Counted from the stretch's first letter, positions 26,815 through 40,879 are shown. The stretch is DNA of 64,000 bases from JAGPUQ01 sp963708735 (GCA_963708735.1 CAVPTW010000027.1:36802-100801), one strand, 5' to 3'. The notes: generated by a model not told the origin, from the letters alone. A program made the numbers and translations.

Positions 26815-27723
26815 GTGGATAAACAATCAATCGATCTGGCGCGAACCTGGTTCACTCGTGAGCAAGGTATCGTCAAAGGCCCCTTTCCCAGCGGAATGAT
26901 TCGCCGGTTTGTGTTGCTCGGGCGATTGACTGCGGGTAGCGAGGTGAGCGCCGATGGCCACGCCTGGCATTCATTGGGGGAGATTGCGCGCCTGACGCCG
27001 AAGGAGCGGCGGCCGCGGCAGGAAAATCCTGCACAAGCGCCCGGCGAACCAGTGCGCGGCTGGGAGGACGAGCGCAACGGCGAGCGCCGGAAGGACTCCG
27101 ATGCAATAGCCTATGAGGGCCGTCGGAAGGGCGACCGGCGCCGCCCGGAATCGGCGGATCTGGTCGAGTTCCGCCGGCTGCGCCAGCGCAACCGGGTTGG
27201 GGCGAGGAAGAAGCCATCCCGGCTGGCCATCTGCTTGTGGTTGGCGGCATTGCTTGCCCCGCTGCTGGCAGCCGGTATTTATCAAGCCTTGACCCTTCCC
27301 ACCGACATCCCGGCACGGCACGATTGCACAGCACCACCGGCCGCTGCGGTGGACTGGACAGGTTGCAACCGCAAAGGAGCGCATCTGCCGGATGTCGAGT
27401 TGTCGCATGCGCACATGGCGGATGCCGACCTCGAAGGCGCTTTGTTGCGCAATGCCCGGCTGGGTGGCGCCGATCTTTCTTATTCGAATCTGCGGGCGGT
27501 GGATCTGGGCGGCGCGAATCTGGCCGGCGCCGTGCTCGTCGGTGCGGACCTGCGCGCGGCGAACCTGACCGGAGCACATCTGACGCAAGCAGACTTTTCC
27601 TTTGCGGATCTGCGCGGCGCACGCATCGATGGCGCCAAGCTGGTGGGCGCCAAATTCGATGCGGCCATCTGGCTGGACGGGGTGACTTGCGAACCCAAGT
27701 CCACGGGATCCTGCCGGCGCTAA
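26815..27723 (+). CDS. membrane-anchored pentapeptide-repeat protein with GYF-like N-terminus
   Basis: 302 residues from a GTG start. Residues about 10-60 (WFTREQGIVKGPFPSGMI, then GHAWHSLGE) resemble a GYF_2-type domain. A strongly charged, Arg-rich linker follows, with ERRKDSD and EGRRKGDRRR repeats. One membrane helix lies at about 137-158. The periplasmic part (about 190-285) is pentapeptide repeats of the A(D/N)LxG type, for example GGADLSYSNL and GANLAGAVLVGADL. Function unknown. It is divergent from the second fliK operon. Confidence 0.75.
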   Translation: MDKQSIDLARTWFTREQGIVKGPFPSGMIRRFVLLGRLTAGSEVSADGHAWHSLGEIARLTPKERRPRQENPAQAPGEPVRGWEDERNGERRKDSDAIAYEGRRKGDRRRPESADLVEFRRLRQRNRVGARKKPSRLAICLWLAALLAPLLAAGIYQALTLPTDIPARHDCTAPPAAAVDWTGCNRKGAHLPDVELSHAHMADADLEGALLRNARLGGADLSYSNLRAVDLGGANLAGAVLVGADLRAANLTGAHLTQADFSFADLRGARIDGAKLVGAKFDAAIWLDGVTCEPKSTGSCRR

Positions 27724-27945
27724 GCCCGGGCGGGTTCGATCGTATTGCTCAATACACCCTATTCCTCGAATTACCGTCGCGGTTGCCTCGTCAAAACCGC
27801 AGCGCCCTCGGCGGCGTGTTCCGCCCGCCGACGACCGCTTGCCGCCCGGGTCCCGTCCGCAGTGTCTGCCGGGTAGCGTGGAACCCGGACCTCGGGTTGC
27901 TTAATTTGCGCGGCAGCTCCTCAGATAGTGCAAAGCTGGCCAAGC

Positions 27946-28046
27946 GCTTGTTGAAACACATCGCGTTGAAATAAATCGCGCACGGCCAGATGCGACGTGC
28001 ACCTCACAGCGAAGCAGATGGCCACCGCAGCAGTTTTTCAACAAGC
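27946..28046. repeat. possible MITE or IS remnant with inverted ends
   Basis: GCTTGTTGAAA and TTTCAACAAGC are perfect 11-base inverted ends about 100 bases apart; with one inserted base the match extends to 14. Ends of the TTTTTCAACA type are common on insertion sequences and their derived miniature elements. There is no target duplication that I can be sure of and no transposase. Confidence 0.4.
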
Positions 28047-28049
28047 CGC

Positions 28050-28076
28050 TAAAGAATTCGCTCGCTCAGGCGATAC
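28050..28076 (+). promoter_or_regulatory. sigma-28 promoter of the second chemoreceptor
   Basis: TAAAGAAT, 11 bases, GGCGATAC: TAAA is perfect and the -10 differs from GCCGATAA at two bases. It is 69 bases before the chemoreceptor start and the only good promoter in the gap. Confidence 0.75.
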
Positions 28077-28144
28077 CTATAGGCAACCCGGGCCGGAGCT
28101 GCTCGCCATGGCCAGGGGTTGATAACCAGCAAAAGGGGACGGGA

Positions 28145-30115
28145 ATGAAATCCGCCGCAATCAGGCTTCTGGGCAAGGTAACGATCAAATTCAGGCTGGT
28201 GTTGGGCCTGGCCATACTGCTGGTGGGCGCGCTGGTCAGTGCCGGCATCGGCTACGCGGCCCTGTCCCGAGTAGGGGCACTGGTCGACAAGGCCAATGAT
28301 ATTGGTCTGCTGGTCGGCTTTGTGGCGGATATGCGCGCCGAGGAAAGGAACTATATCTTGGGTGGGGACAGCGCCGCCGCCGATGAGGCGGGCAGCCTGA
28401 TCGATAAATTGCTCGAACAAATCGAGGCAGTCAGGAAACAATATCCGGGTGCCGAGACCGACACTCTGACCAAGACGCTAAGCGAGTTTGCCAACAACTA
28501 CAAACGTGGCTTTGAGCAATACATCGAGCTCAACGAGCGAGAAGCCGAACTGCTGGAAAAAATGGAAATCGCCGGTGGAGATGCGGGGTTGGCGCTCGAT
28601 GAAGCCCGCAGCAAGCACGGCGGCGAGATCCGGCAATTGATTGACAGTGGCGCGGCACCGCAGGCCATCCTCAAAGCCGTGCAGGAACAGGAGACCACCA
28701 ATTTCATGATCGAATGGCTGCTACAGGCACGCCGCGATGAAATGGATTATCGATTGAAATCGGATGCCGGAAAAGTTGACACCATGCGGGTCGGCGTTGA
28801 AAACATCCTCCTCGAATCTGGCCGGCTCGCCGAAACAACCGAGCGCGAAGCGACGCGTACGGTCGCACAATTGGTGATCGCCAAAACGACCGATTACGGC
28901 ACAGCGATGCGCGATTACGTGGCGGGTCACGCAGAGAAAGAGGCGATTCACAGCCGTCTTGTCGAGTATGCACAACAATTGGAAGCGCGCGCGTCTGCCG
29001 CACAAGTACTCGAGCAGAGACAGCTCAAAATCGAATCCCGATTCGCCAACTGGCTGCTGCTCGGCACTGCGGGCGGGACGACGGTGCTGTCGGTGCTGGT
29101 GGCGATTGGTTTGATTGGTTCTGTCGTGGGGCCATTGCGGCGTGCCATCGATGCGATGCGCGACGTCGCGGAAGGTGAAGGCGATCTCACGCGCCGGTTG
29201 CCCGCGGAAGGCCGCGACGAACTTTCCGAATTGGGACGGGCATTCAACGGATTTGCCGAGAAAATGCGCGGCACTATCACTGAGGTAGCCGCCGCCATCG
29301 GACAGCTCTCCGCTGCCAGCGGACAACTGACAGCGGTTTCGGAACAGTCCGCGGCAACCATCGAGCGGCAAAGTGGTGAAACTGAGCAGGTGGCAGCGGC
29401 CATCAACGAGATGGTCGCGACCGCCCAGGAGGTAAGCGCGAACGTGGCTGAAACGGCCAACGCTGCCCAGATCGCGGACGACCAGACCCGGAGTGGTCAG
29501 CAGGTTGTGGAGCAAACCGTCGTGCAGATCAATCACCTGGCAACGGAAATCGCGGAAGTCGCCAGCACCATCAAGATGCTCGAACAGGACAGCGTCGCGA
29601 TCAGCGCCGTACTAGCCATCATTAAAGGTGTGGCGGAGCAGACCAATCTGCTGGCGTTGAACGCCGCCATCGAGGCCGCGCGGGCCGGCGAACACGGGCG
29701 CGGTTTCGCGGTGGTCGCCGACGAGGTGCGGTCCCTGGCACATCGCACCCGCCAGTCCACCGAAGAAATCCAGACGACCATCGCCAAGCTTCAGGTCGGG
29801 ACCCGCCAAGCCGCGCTGGTAATGGCGAAAAGTCAGGAAGAATCGCAAGCGGCTGTTGCCGACGCGACCGCGTCCGGGTCCGCGCTCAACGCCATCGCCG
29901 AGGCGGTCGCTCGGATCAACGACATGAGCGCTTTGATCAGCACGGCGGCAGAGCAGCAGAGCTGTACCTCCGAGGAGATCAACCGCAATGTGGTCCGGAT
30001 CAGCGAGATGGCCGCCGAGACCGCGGCCGGCGCCGTACAGACCTCGGACACCGTCCGGGAAGTCACCCGGATGACCGGCGGTTTACAGCAGCTGGTGGCT
30101 CAGTTCAAGGTATAG
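28145..30115 (+). CDS. methyl-accepting chemotaxis protein with helical periplasmic sensor
   Basis: 656 residues. Membrane helices lie at about 17-38 and 299-322. Between them is an all-helical sensor of about 260 residues with the ERNYILGGD and RDEMDYRL stretches, typical of HBM (helical bimodular, McpS-like) sensors. HAMP at about 323-375 (RDVAEGEGDLTRRLP), then the signalling helices with the conserved tip near 496-530. HBM receptors bind small organic acids; the ligand here is unknown. Convergent with rsmB. Confidence 0.92.
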   Translation: MKSAAIRLLGKVTIKFRLVLGLAILLVGALVSAGIGYAALSRVGALVDKANDIGLLVGFVADMRAEERNYILGGDSAAADEAGSLIDKLLEQIEAVRKQYPGAETDTLTKTLSEFANNYKRGFEQYIELNEREAELLEKMEIAGGDAGLALDEARSKHGGEIRQLIDSGAAPQAILKAVQEQETTNFMIEWLLQARRDEMDYRLKSDAGKVDTMRVGVENILLESGRLAETTEREATRTVAQLVIAKTTDYGTAMRDYVAGHAEKEAIHSRLVEYAQQLEARASAAQVLEQRQLKIESRFANWLLLGTAGGTTVLSVLVAIGLIGSVVGPLRRAIDAMRDVAEGEGDLTRRLPAEGRDELSELGRAFNGFAEKMRGTITEVAAAIGQLSAASGQLTAVSEQSAATIERQSGETEQVAAAINEMVATAQEVSANVAETANAAQIADDQTRSGQQVVEQTVVQINHLATEIAEVASTIKMLEQDSVAISAVLAIIKGVAEQTNLLALNAAIEAARAGEHGRGFAVVADEVRSLAHRTRQSTEEIQTTIAKLQVGTRQAALVMAKSQEESQAAVADATASGSALNAIAEAVARINDMSALISTAAEQQSCTSEEINRNVVRISEMAAETAAGAVQTSDTVREVTRMTGGLQQLVAQFKV

Positions 30116-30165
30116 CACGGGCAGCCGGCGGTACCGAGATGGGCCCGGCGCGTTCGCGCCCGAGC

Positions 30166-31488
30166 TCAGCGTCTTTCCAGCAAGGCATAGTAAAACCCGT
30201 CGTTGCCACCCACTGCCGGCAGCCACTGCCGACCTGCGGCCGTCGCCAGACCGGGATGGTCGGCGAGCGGTCTGACCCGCACATCGCTCCGCGCTGCGGC
30301 GAAGGCCATGACGACAGCGTCATTCTCCGCCCGCAGGACCGAGCAGGTGGCATAGAGCAGCAGTCCGCCCGGTGCGAGGGTTTCCCACAGTCCCGCCAGC
30401 AGGTGCGCCTGGGTGGCCGCCAGCGTGGCGATATCGCCCGGTCGGCGCAGCAGCTTGATGTCCGGATGCCGGCGCAACACCCCGGTCGCGGAGCAGGGCG
30501 CGTCGAGCAGGATGCGGTCGAAGGGCACGCCATCCCACCAGGCCGCCGTCGCACCCGCATCCGCTGCCAGCAGGTGTGCATTCAGGCCCAGGCGCGACAG
30601 GTTTGCGGCGACTTTTTGCAGCCGTTCGGCATCGTTGTCGATGGCTACCAGCTCACCGGTGCCGGGTTCGAGTTCGAGCAGATGCCCGGTTTTTCCACCG
30701 GGCGCGCAGCAGGCATCCAGCACCCGCTGACCCGGCTGCGGCGCGAGCAGCGCGGCACACAGTTGCGCGGCTTCGTCCTGCACGCTGATCAGGCCGGCGT
30801 CGAAGCCGGGTAGCTCGGTGACCGCCCGTGGCACCGCGAGCCGGATGCCGTCCGGGCTGTGGGCGGTGGGCGTTGCGGGAATGCCTGCGGCGGCGAGGCG
30901 TTCGAGATAAGCCGCGCGCGTACCCCGGGTGCGGTTGACCCGCAGCGTCATGGGCGCGCGATCGTTGTTGGCGGCCATCAGCGCCTCGGCCTGCTCTGGC
31001 CAATCGCGCCGGAACGCCTCCGCCAGCCAGGGCGGGTGCGCGGTGCCGTAGCTGGTGTCCGCGGCGAGCGCGCTATCGAGCTGCGCACGCTCGCGCTGAA
31101 AGCGGCGCAGCAGGGCATTCACCAGTCCTTTTGCCCAGGGCTTCCCGAGGCCGGCGCAGGCCGCGACAGCAGCGTGAAGGGCGGCATGGGGCGGCACCCG
31201 GGTATGTTCGAGCTGATACAGGGCGCAGGCGATCAGCGCATGCAGATCGGCGTCGCGCGCCTTGAGCGGCTTCACCATGAGCTGCGCGATGATCGCCGCG
31301 AGGCGGGGGTGCCAGCGCAGGGTGCCGTAGCAGAGCTCATGCAGCAACGGCCGATCACGCGCCGCCACCGTATTGGCCTGTGCCGGCAGGGCTGTGCTCA
31401 GGGACTGGCCGCGCTGTACCACCGCGGCGATGACGCAGGCGGCGGCGGCGCGAAGGTCGGGGGCGCGAGGGTCCGGGAGGTCAGTCAA
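30166..31488 (-). CDS. rsmB: RsmB, 16S rRNA m5C967 methyltransferase
   Basis: 440 residues from a TTG that overlaps the fmt end by 8 bases; the frame is open further but only by reading through fmt. The N-terminal NusB-like domain spans about 5-135. SAM motif I is DACCAPGGKTGHLL; the catalytic Cys residues are in LLDAPCSATG and LYATCSVLRAEN. The def-fmt-rsmB order is widespread. Confidence 0.95.
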   Translation of the reverse strand: MTDLPDPRAPDLRAAAACVIAAVVQRGQSLSTALPAQANTVAARDRPLLHELCYGTLRWHPRLAAIIAQLMVKPLKARDADLHALIACALYQLEHTRVPPHAALHAAVAACAGLGKPWAKGLVNALLRRFQRERAQLDSALAADTSYGTAHPPWLAEAFRRDWPEQAEALMAANNDRAPMTLRVNRTRGTRAAYLERLAAAGIPATPTAHSPDGIRLAVPRAVTELPGFDAGLISVQDEAAQLCAALLAPQPGQRVLDACCAPGGKTGHLLELEPGTGELVAIDNDAERLQKVAANLSRLGLNAHLLAADAGATAAWWDGVPFDRILLDAPCSATGVLRRHPDIKLLRRPGDIATLAATQAHLLAGLWETLAPGGLLLYATCSVLRAENDAVVMAFAAARSDVRVRPLADHPGLATAAGRQWLPAVGGNDGFYYALLERR

Positions 31489-32437
31489 ACATCGCCCCGG
31501 GCGCGAACAGATCGGCGCGGCTGTTGAGTATCGCGGCCACGTCCAGCCGCTTGCGGCCTTCCAGTTGCAGTTCAAGGAGGCGGTAAGCGCCTTCGCCACA
31601 GGCCACGACAATGCCGCCCGGGTCGGCGCTGAGCACGGTACCCGCCGCGGCCCCGCCGGAGTAGGCGCTTACCGCGCCGGCCCAGACGCGCATCGCCACC
31701 CCCTTGAGTCCGGTATGCGCAACGGGCACCGGATTGAAGGCGCGCACCTTGCGGTCGATCGCCACCGCGCTGTCGTGCCAGTCGATGGCGGCTTCCCGCT
31801 TGTCGATCTTGGCGGCGTAGGTCGCCCGGCTGTTGTCCTGGGGCTGCGGTCTGAGGTTGTCGCTGGCGAGCGCGTCGAGGGTCGCCAGCAGCAGCGGCGG
31901 TCCCAGCGCGGCCAGCCGGTCGAGCAGGCTGCCGCCGGTGTCGGCGGAGGTGATGGGACACTCGCGCATGGCGAGGATCGCGCCCGTATCCAGGCCGGCA
32001 TCCATTTGCATGATGGTAACGCCGCTCACCTCGTCGCCGGCCGCCAGGGCGCGTTGTACCGGCGCGGCGCCGCGCCAGCGCGGCAGCAGCGAGGCATGCA
32101 CGTTAACGCAGCCCAGGCGCGGCAGGGCCAGCACGGCGGGCGGCAGGATCAGGCCGTAGGCCACGACCACCAGCAGATCGAGCGCCAGCGCCGCCAGCGC
32201 TTCCTGCACCTGCGGATCCTTGAGGGACTGAGGCTGTCGGACCTCGATGCCGTGCGCCAGCGCGAGCTCCTTGACCGGGCTCGCACCGAGCTGCCGACCG
32301 CGTCCGGCGGGGCGGTCGGGCTGGGTGTAGACCGCCGCGACGTTGTGGCGGGAATCAAGCAGTGCGCGCAGATGGGTTGCCGCGAATTGCGGGGTGCCGG
32401 CGAAGCCGAGGCGCAGCGGCGCTGCTGGGGCGGTCAA
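31481..32437 (-). CDS. fmt: Fmt, methionyl-tRNA formyltransferase
   Basis: 318 residues from a TTG start 5 bases after def. The N-terminal start is LGFAGTPQFAATHL, the catalytic region is CVNVHASLLPRWRGAAP (Asn and His), and the catalytic Asp is in DAGLDTGAIL. The C-terminal OB-like domain binds tRNA. It formylates initiator Met-tRNA. Confidence 0.96.
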   Translation of the reverse strand: MTAPAAPLRLGFAGTPQFAATHLRALLDSRHNVAAVYTQPDRPAGRGRQLGASPVKELALAHGIEVRQPQSLKDPQVQEALAALALDLLVVVAYGLILPPAVLALPRLGCVNVHASLLPRWRGAAPVQRALAAGDEVSGVTIMQMDAGLDTGAILAMRECPITSADTGGSLLDRLAALGPPLLLATLDALASDNLRPQPQDNSRATYAAKIDKREAAIDWHDSAVAIDRKVRAFNPVPVAHTGLKGVAMRVWAGAVSAYSGGAAAGTVLSADPGGIVVACGEGAYRLLELQLEGRKRLDVAAILNSRADLFAPGAMFD

Positions 32438-32442
32438 GGGGG

Positions 32443-32949
32443 TCAGGCGGTGGCGTGTTGAAGCTTGGCGAGCTTCAATCGGATGCGCTGGCGTTTGAGC
32501 GGCGACAGGTAGTCCACGAACAGCTTGCCGTTGAGGTGATCAACTTCGTGCTGGATGCACACGGCCATCAGATCCTGCGGCTCGATGGTAAACGGCTGCC
32601 CGTCGCGATCTAGGGCGCGGACCCGGATGTGTTCGGGGCGATTCACCTTCTCGTAGAATCCGGGCACCGACAGACAGCCCTCGTCATACTCGCGCTGGCT
32701 GTCGTCGAGAATTTCGATTTCGGGGTTGATGAACACCCAGGGCTGGTCGCGCGCTTCCGACACATCCATGACGACGACGCGCCGCTGCACATTGACCTGA
32801 TTGGCGGCGAGGCCGACGCCGGGGGCCGCGTACATGGTCTCCAGCATATCGTCGACCAGACGCTGGACGGTGTCGTCGATCTTGGCGACCGGTAACGCTG
32901 CCTTCCGCAGTCTGGGATCGGGGAATTCCAGAATTGTCAGAATCGCCAT
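32443..32949 (-). CDS. def: Def, peptide deformylase
   Basis: 168 residues with all three motifs: GVGLAANQV, EGCLSVPG (metal Cys) and QHEVDHLNG (metal His pair and catalytic Glu). It removes the formyl group from nascent proteins. It is the first gene of def-fmt-rsmB and is divergent from the LysM gene across a 128-base gap. Confidence 0.97.
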   Translation of the reverse strand: MAILTILEFPDPRLRKAALPVAKIDDTVQRLVDDMLETMYAAPGVGLAANQVNVQRRVVVMDVSEARDQPWVFINPEIEILDDSQREYDEGCLSVPGFYEKVNRPEHIRVRALDRDGQPFTIEPQDLMAVCIQHEVDHLNGKLFVDYLSPLKRQRIRLKLAKLQHATA

Positions 32950-33077
32950 AAACTTGTGACAGCTTTCTAGTAAAGTGCGTTAATCGGCTGCTAAGATTCC
33001 ATGCGCAGGGCAGGAATGCCCGGCAGCAGCCGGCTGGCAGTATATATCACCGGAAGACAGCACAAAGGAAGAGCCTG

Positions 33078-34097
33078 ATGAGAAAGATACTGCGAGCGGT
33101 GGCGGGACTCGGCTTCCTGGTGGCGTTGTCCGCTTTCGCCGCGGCACCTTTCAACGATAACGTTCCGGACAAGTACATCGTCAAGAAAGGCGACACCCTG
33201 TGGGGTATCGCGGCGTTTTTTCTGCAGAAACCCTGGGTATGGCCAGAGATCTGGCACGTCAATCCACAGATTGCCAATCCGCATCTGATTTATCCCGGCG
33301 ACGAAATCCGCCTGGTTTATATCGACGGCAAACCCCGCCTGACGCTCAATCGCGGTCGTGAGGTGAAGCTGGATCCCAGGGTGCGCGAGGTTCCCCATGG
33401 CGCCGCCATTCCGGCGATTCCGCTGGATGTTGTCGATACGTTTCTGACCAAAACCCGGGTGGTCGCGCCCGGCGTGCTGGAAGCCGCCCCTTATGTGGTG
33501 GCTGGGCATGAGAAAAGCATTATCACCGGCGCCGGCGCGGATTTTTATGTGCGCGGCCAGATCCCGGCGGAGCAGTCGTTCTGGGGCGTCTATCGCAACG
33601 GCGGCAACTATGTGGACCCCGAAACCGGCGAATTGCTCGGCGTTCGCGCGCAGGACATAGGTTCCGGCAAGCTCAAGGCCACCGAGGGTGAAATCCTTAC
33701 CCTTTCGGCTACCCGCACCGTCGAGGAGATCCGTATCGGTGATCGCATCCTGCCTCCGGAAGATCGCGAGATCCAAACCGTGTTCTATCCGAGCGCCCCG
33801 CCGGCGGGAATCCACGGCGTCATCATCGCGGTAGAAGGCGCTCTCGACAACGTCGGTCATATGGATGTGGTCGCCATCAACCGCGGCGAGCGCGACGGCA
33901 TCAAGATCGGCAATACGCTCGCCATCTACAAGGCAGGCGAGGTAGTGCGGGACCGCATCGCCGAGAACGTGGTGACCTTGCCCCCGGAGCGTGCGGGGTT
34001 GCTGATGATATTTCGCACCTTCGAAAAAATGAGTTTCGGTCTGGTGATGCACGCATCCCGGCCGCTCAAGGTCAAGGACCTGGTGCGCGAACCCTGA
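33078..34097 (+). CDS. exported LysM-domain protein
   Basis: 339 residues. A signal peptide (RAVAGLGFLVALSAFAAA) is followed by a LysM domain at about 34-80 (YIVKKGDTLWGIAAFFL, then ANPHLIYPGDEIRLVY). The rest, about 250 residues, is a conserved domain of unknown function. The gene normally stands between def and dprA in gammaproteobacteria, as here. It probably binds peptidoglycan in the periplasm. Confidence 0.9.
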   Translation: MRKILRAVAGLGFLVALSAFAAAPFNDNVPDKYIVKKGDTLWGIAAFFLQKPWVWPEIWHVNPQIANPHLIYPGDEIRLVYIDGKPRLTLNRGREVKLDPRVREVPHGAAIPAIPLDVVDTFLTKTRVVAPGVLEAAPYVVAGHEKSIITGAGADFYVRGQIPAEQSFWGVYRNGGNYVDPETGELLGVRAQDIGSGKLKATEGEILTLSATRTVEEIRIGDRILPPEDREIQTVFYPSAPPAGIHGVIIAVEGALDNVGHMDVVAINRGERDGIKIGNTLAIYKAGEVVRDRIAENVVTLPPERAGLLMIFRTFEKMSFGLVMHASRPLKVKDLVREP

Positions 34098-34127
34098 GGC
34101 TCGCCTGACGACTGCCAAGGCTCAGGG

Positions 34128-35243
34128 ATGGAGTCTTTTTCCTCACCGACGCCCGAAGCGCTCGCCGCCCACCAGTTGCTGATCTGGCCGGGCTTGGGCA
34201 GCGCTACAGCGCTTGGCCTCTACCGAACACTGGGCAGTTTCGAGCGCGCATTCAGCGCTCCTCTGGCCGGGATTCCCGAGCGCTGGCGCACCCTGTTGCG
34301 CGATTGCCGTGCCCAGGACGAAACCGCGCTGGCGGCAGCGCGCGCCGCACTGACCCCGCTCCTGGAGCGGGGCATGTTTTTGCTCTGTCTCGCCGACCCC
34401 GGCTATCCGGCGCTGCTCCGTGAAAGCTCCTCCCCGCCGCCCCTGCTCTACGGCTGCGGCAATCCCGCCGTCCTTGCGTTGCCGACGATCGCCGTGGTCG
34501 GCAGCCGCAATGCCAGCCGGGGCGGCGTCGAACACGCCACGCGCTTTGCTGCCGCGCTCGCCGGCAGCGGGTTCGCCATCGCCAGTGGCCTCGCGCTCGG
34601 CATCGACAGCGCGGCCCATGTTGGCGCACTCAAAACCGGCATCACCCTGGCGGTAGTGGGTACCGGCATCGACCGGGTCTATCCACGCCAGAATCTCGGC
34701 TTGTGGCGCGACATCGTCGCCGCCGGTGGGACAGTGGTGAGCGAATTTCCACCCGGCACACCGCCGCTGGCGGGCAATTTTCCGCGCCGCAACCGCATCA
34801 TCAGCGGCCTCAGTCTGGGCGTCCTGGTGGTGGAAGCGGCACTGCGTAGCGGCTCCCTGATCACCGCCCGGCAGGCCCTGGAGCAGGGCCGCGAGGTGTT
34901 TGCCATCCCGGGTTCGATCAACAACCCACTGGCGCGGGGCTGTCACCAACTGATCCGGGAAGGTGCCACGCTGGTGGAGACCGCCGGAGATATCGTCGTC
35001 CAGCTGGGCGGCATGCTGGCCTTCAAGCGCGCCGAAGCACTGGCTGCGGTGGAACCGATCCAAGCATCGGTGAGTGTCGAGGCCACCCAGGTCCTGGCAG
35101 CGTTGGGCCACGATCCGGCCGATGTGGACCTGCTGGTGGCGCGGACCGGGCTCCCGGTGGCCGGACTCACCGCGGCCCTGGTCGAGCTTGAGCTTGCGGG
35201 ACGGGTGGAGCACCGCGATGGGCGTTATTTCCCTCTCGTCTAA
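34128..35243 (+). CDS. dprA: DprA, DNA processing protein
   Basis: 371 residues. The Rossmann-like core has VGSRNASRGG, SGLALGIDSAAHVGAL, GTGIDRVYPRQN and FPRRNRIISGLS. The C-terminal winged helix (about 305-365) is present. DprA loads RecA on single-stranded DNA during natural transformation. It starts 30 bases after the LysM gene and is the last gene before the rrn operon. Confidence 0.95.
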   Translation: MESFSSPTPEALAAHQLLIWPGLGSATALGLYRTLGSFERAFSAPLAGIPERWRTLLRDCRAQDETALAAARAALTPLLERGMFLLCLADPGYPALLRESSSPPPLLYGCGNPAVLALPTIAVVGSRNASRGGVEHATRFAAALAGSGFAIASGLALGIDSAAHVGALKTGITLAVVGTGIDRVYPRQNLGLWRDIVAAGGTVVSEFPPGTPPLAGNFPRRNRIISGLSLGVLVVEAALRSGSLITARQALEQGREVFAIPGSINNPLARGCHQLIREGATLVETAGDIVVQLGGMLAFKRAEALAAVEPIQASVSVEATQVLAALGHDPADVDLLVARTGLPVAGLTAALVELELAGRVEHRDGRYFPLV

Positions 35244-35284
35244 GTTGCCCGTATCGGCGAGCACCGCCTGTGCAGAAAAGTCTG

Positions 35285-35312
35285 TTGACAGGGGTTTTTC
35301 AGTCGCTACAAT
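35285..35312 (+). promoter_or_regulatory. rrn promoter P1
   Basis: Perfect TTGACA, 16 bases, TACAAT. It is the upstream of two tandem sigma-70 promoters before 16S. Confidence 0.75.
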
Positions 35313-35390
35313 GCGCGCCTCGCTGAGACGGGGTTTGCCCGGGACAGCAAGGAAAATGCCGAAAGACCGCAGAAATCGCAGTTTTAACGG

Positions 35391-35418
35391 TTGACTTAAA
35401 GGCTGGCACGAGTAGAAT
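35391..35418 (+). promoter_or_regulatory. rrn promoter P2
   Basis: TTGACT, 16 bases, TAGAAT, followed by a GC-rich discriminator (GTGCAGCCCGC), which is usual for stringently controlled rRNA promoters. Confidence 0.75.
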
Positions 35419-35444
35419 GTGCAGCCCGCTCCAAGTAGAGCGAA

Positions 35445-35457
35445 CGCTCCTTAACAA
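35445..35457 (+). promoter_or_regulatory. leader boxA antitermination site
   Basis: CGCTCCTTAACAA is close to the TGCTCTTTAACAA boxA bound by NusB-S10 in rrn leaders. Confidence 0.65.
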
Positions 35458-35586
35458 TTGATCAGGCAATGCGTGTGGGTGCTTGCGAAAGTGATCCAGA
35501 CAGCTGGAATCATCAGGCGCAAGTAACTCATCAATTCAGTAATGAGTTGGTAAGCAAAAGTGTTTGAGCCAAGTTAAGTAAAAGTT

Positions 35587-37122
<1,536 letters not shown>

Positions 37123-37293
37123 ATCGAAGCGCTGGACGCTTTCGTCAAGTGCTCACACGCATTGCCTGATCTCGGTCTGCAGTTGTTGCTGATTGATTGG
37201 TTGTGTTCGGTGGGTGGTGCGTTGTCATCAGCTAATGCTTCAAAAAGCTGAGAGCGCCGCGCCCTGGAAACTCGTTGAGCGGCAGATGGCTTT

Positions 37294-37370
<77 letters not shown>

Positions 37371-37401
37371 AGGTTCGCCCGGGATGGTGAGTCCGGTTAA
37401 C

Positions 37402-37477
37402 GGGGCTATAGCTCAGCTGGGAGAGCGCCTGCCTTGCACGCAGGAGGTCAGCGGTTCGATCCCGCTTAGCTCCACCA
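37402..37477 (+). tRNA. alaT: tRNA-Ala (TGC)
   Basis: 76 bases with encoded CCA. Acceptor GGGGCTA pairs with TAGCTCC, with one G-U pair. Anticodon TGC is at 37435-37437, and the T loop is TTCGATC. It is 31 bases after tRNA-Ile. Confidence 0.98.
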
Positions 37478-37572
37478 CTGGTCCAGTCTGAATAAAGATC
37501 TGCGCAACTGCAGTAGAAAAAACAGAGGCAAGCTATCGTCGAGATGGCTTGCTCCTGGATTTTCATGCCAGA

Positions 37573-37584
37573 TGTTCTTTAAAA
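37573..37584 (+). promoter_or_regulatory. boxA in the 16S-23S spacer
   Basis: TGTTCTTTAAAA, close to consensus boxA, between tRNA-Ala and 23S, the normal place for the second rrn antitermination site. Confidence 0.6.
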
Positions 37585-37704
37585 AAATGAATCGTTGAAA
37601 CAAGTACACCTGCATAGGCGTGTGTGTGATATGAGCGCACAAGTCCTGCGTAAGGCTTCCCGCTTCAGGTGGGAGGCTGATGTACACAGTCGTTTGTCTT
37701 ATAT

Positions 37705-40604
<2,900 letters not shown>

Positions 40605-40751
40605 ATAATAGAGACGATTGAGTACGTCGCGGGGAATGTGCGCGTAAACCACCGCCTGAGGTGTACGACTTTCAACGATTCATTTGAGTTTATGAGTAGT
40701 ATCCGAGGGCCTGCCGTTGTCCCATGGCCCGAGGCTGTTACTTTGCCGGTT

Positions 40752-40870
40752 TGCCTGGCGATCTTAGAGGCGTGGAACCACCTGATCCCATCTCGAACTC
40801 AGTAGTGAAATGCGTCATCGCCGATGGTAGTGTGGGGTCTCCCCATGTGAGAGTAGGTCATCGCCAGGCT
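40752..40870 (+). rRNA. rrf: 5S ribosomal RNA
   Basis: About 119 bases. TGCCTGGCGA pairs with TCGCCAGGC(T), and the core CGCCGATGGTAGTGTGGGGT is conserved. It follows 23S by about 147 bases and precedes the operon terminator. Confidence 0.97.
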
Positions 40871-40879
40871 TTAATACTG

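Larger units (their letters stand above)
27724..28144. other. 421-base intergenic stretch
   Basis: No convincing gene. It holds an inverted repeat (27946-28046) that may be a small mobile-element remnant and the sigma-28 promoter of the next chemoreceptor. The rest shows no recognised element. Confidence 0.6.
35244..35586 (+). other. rrn leader region
   Basis: 343 bases with no gene. It contains two promoters and a boxA, followed by the 16S 5' flank that would pair with the 3' flank for RNase III processing. Confidence 0.85.
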
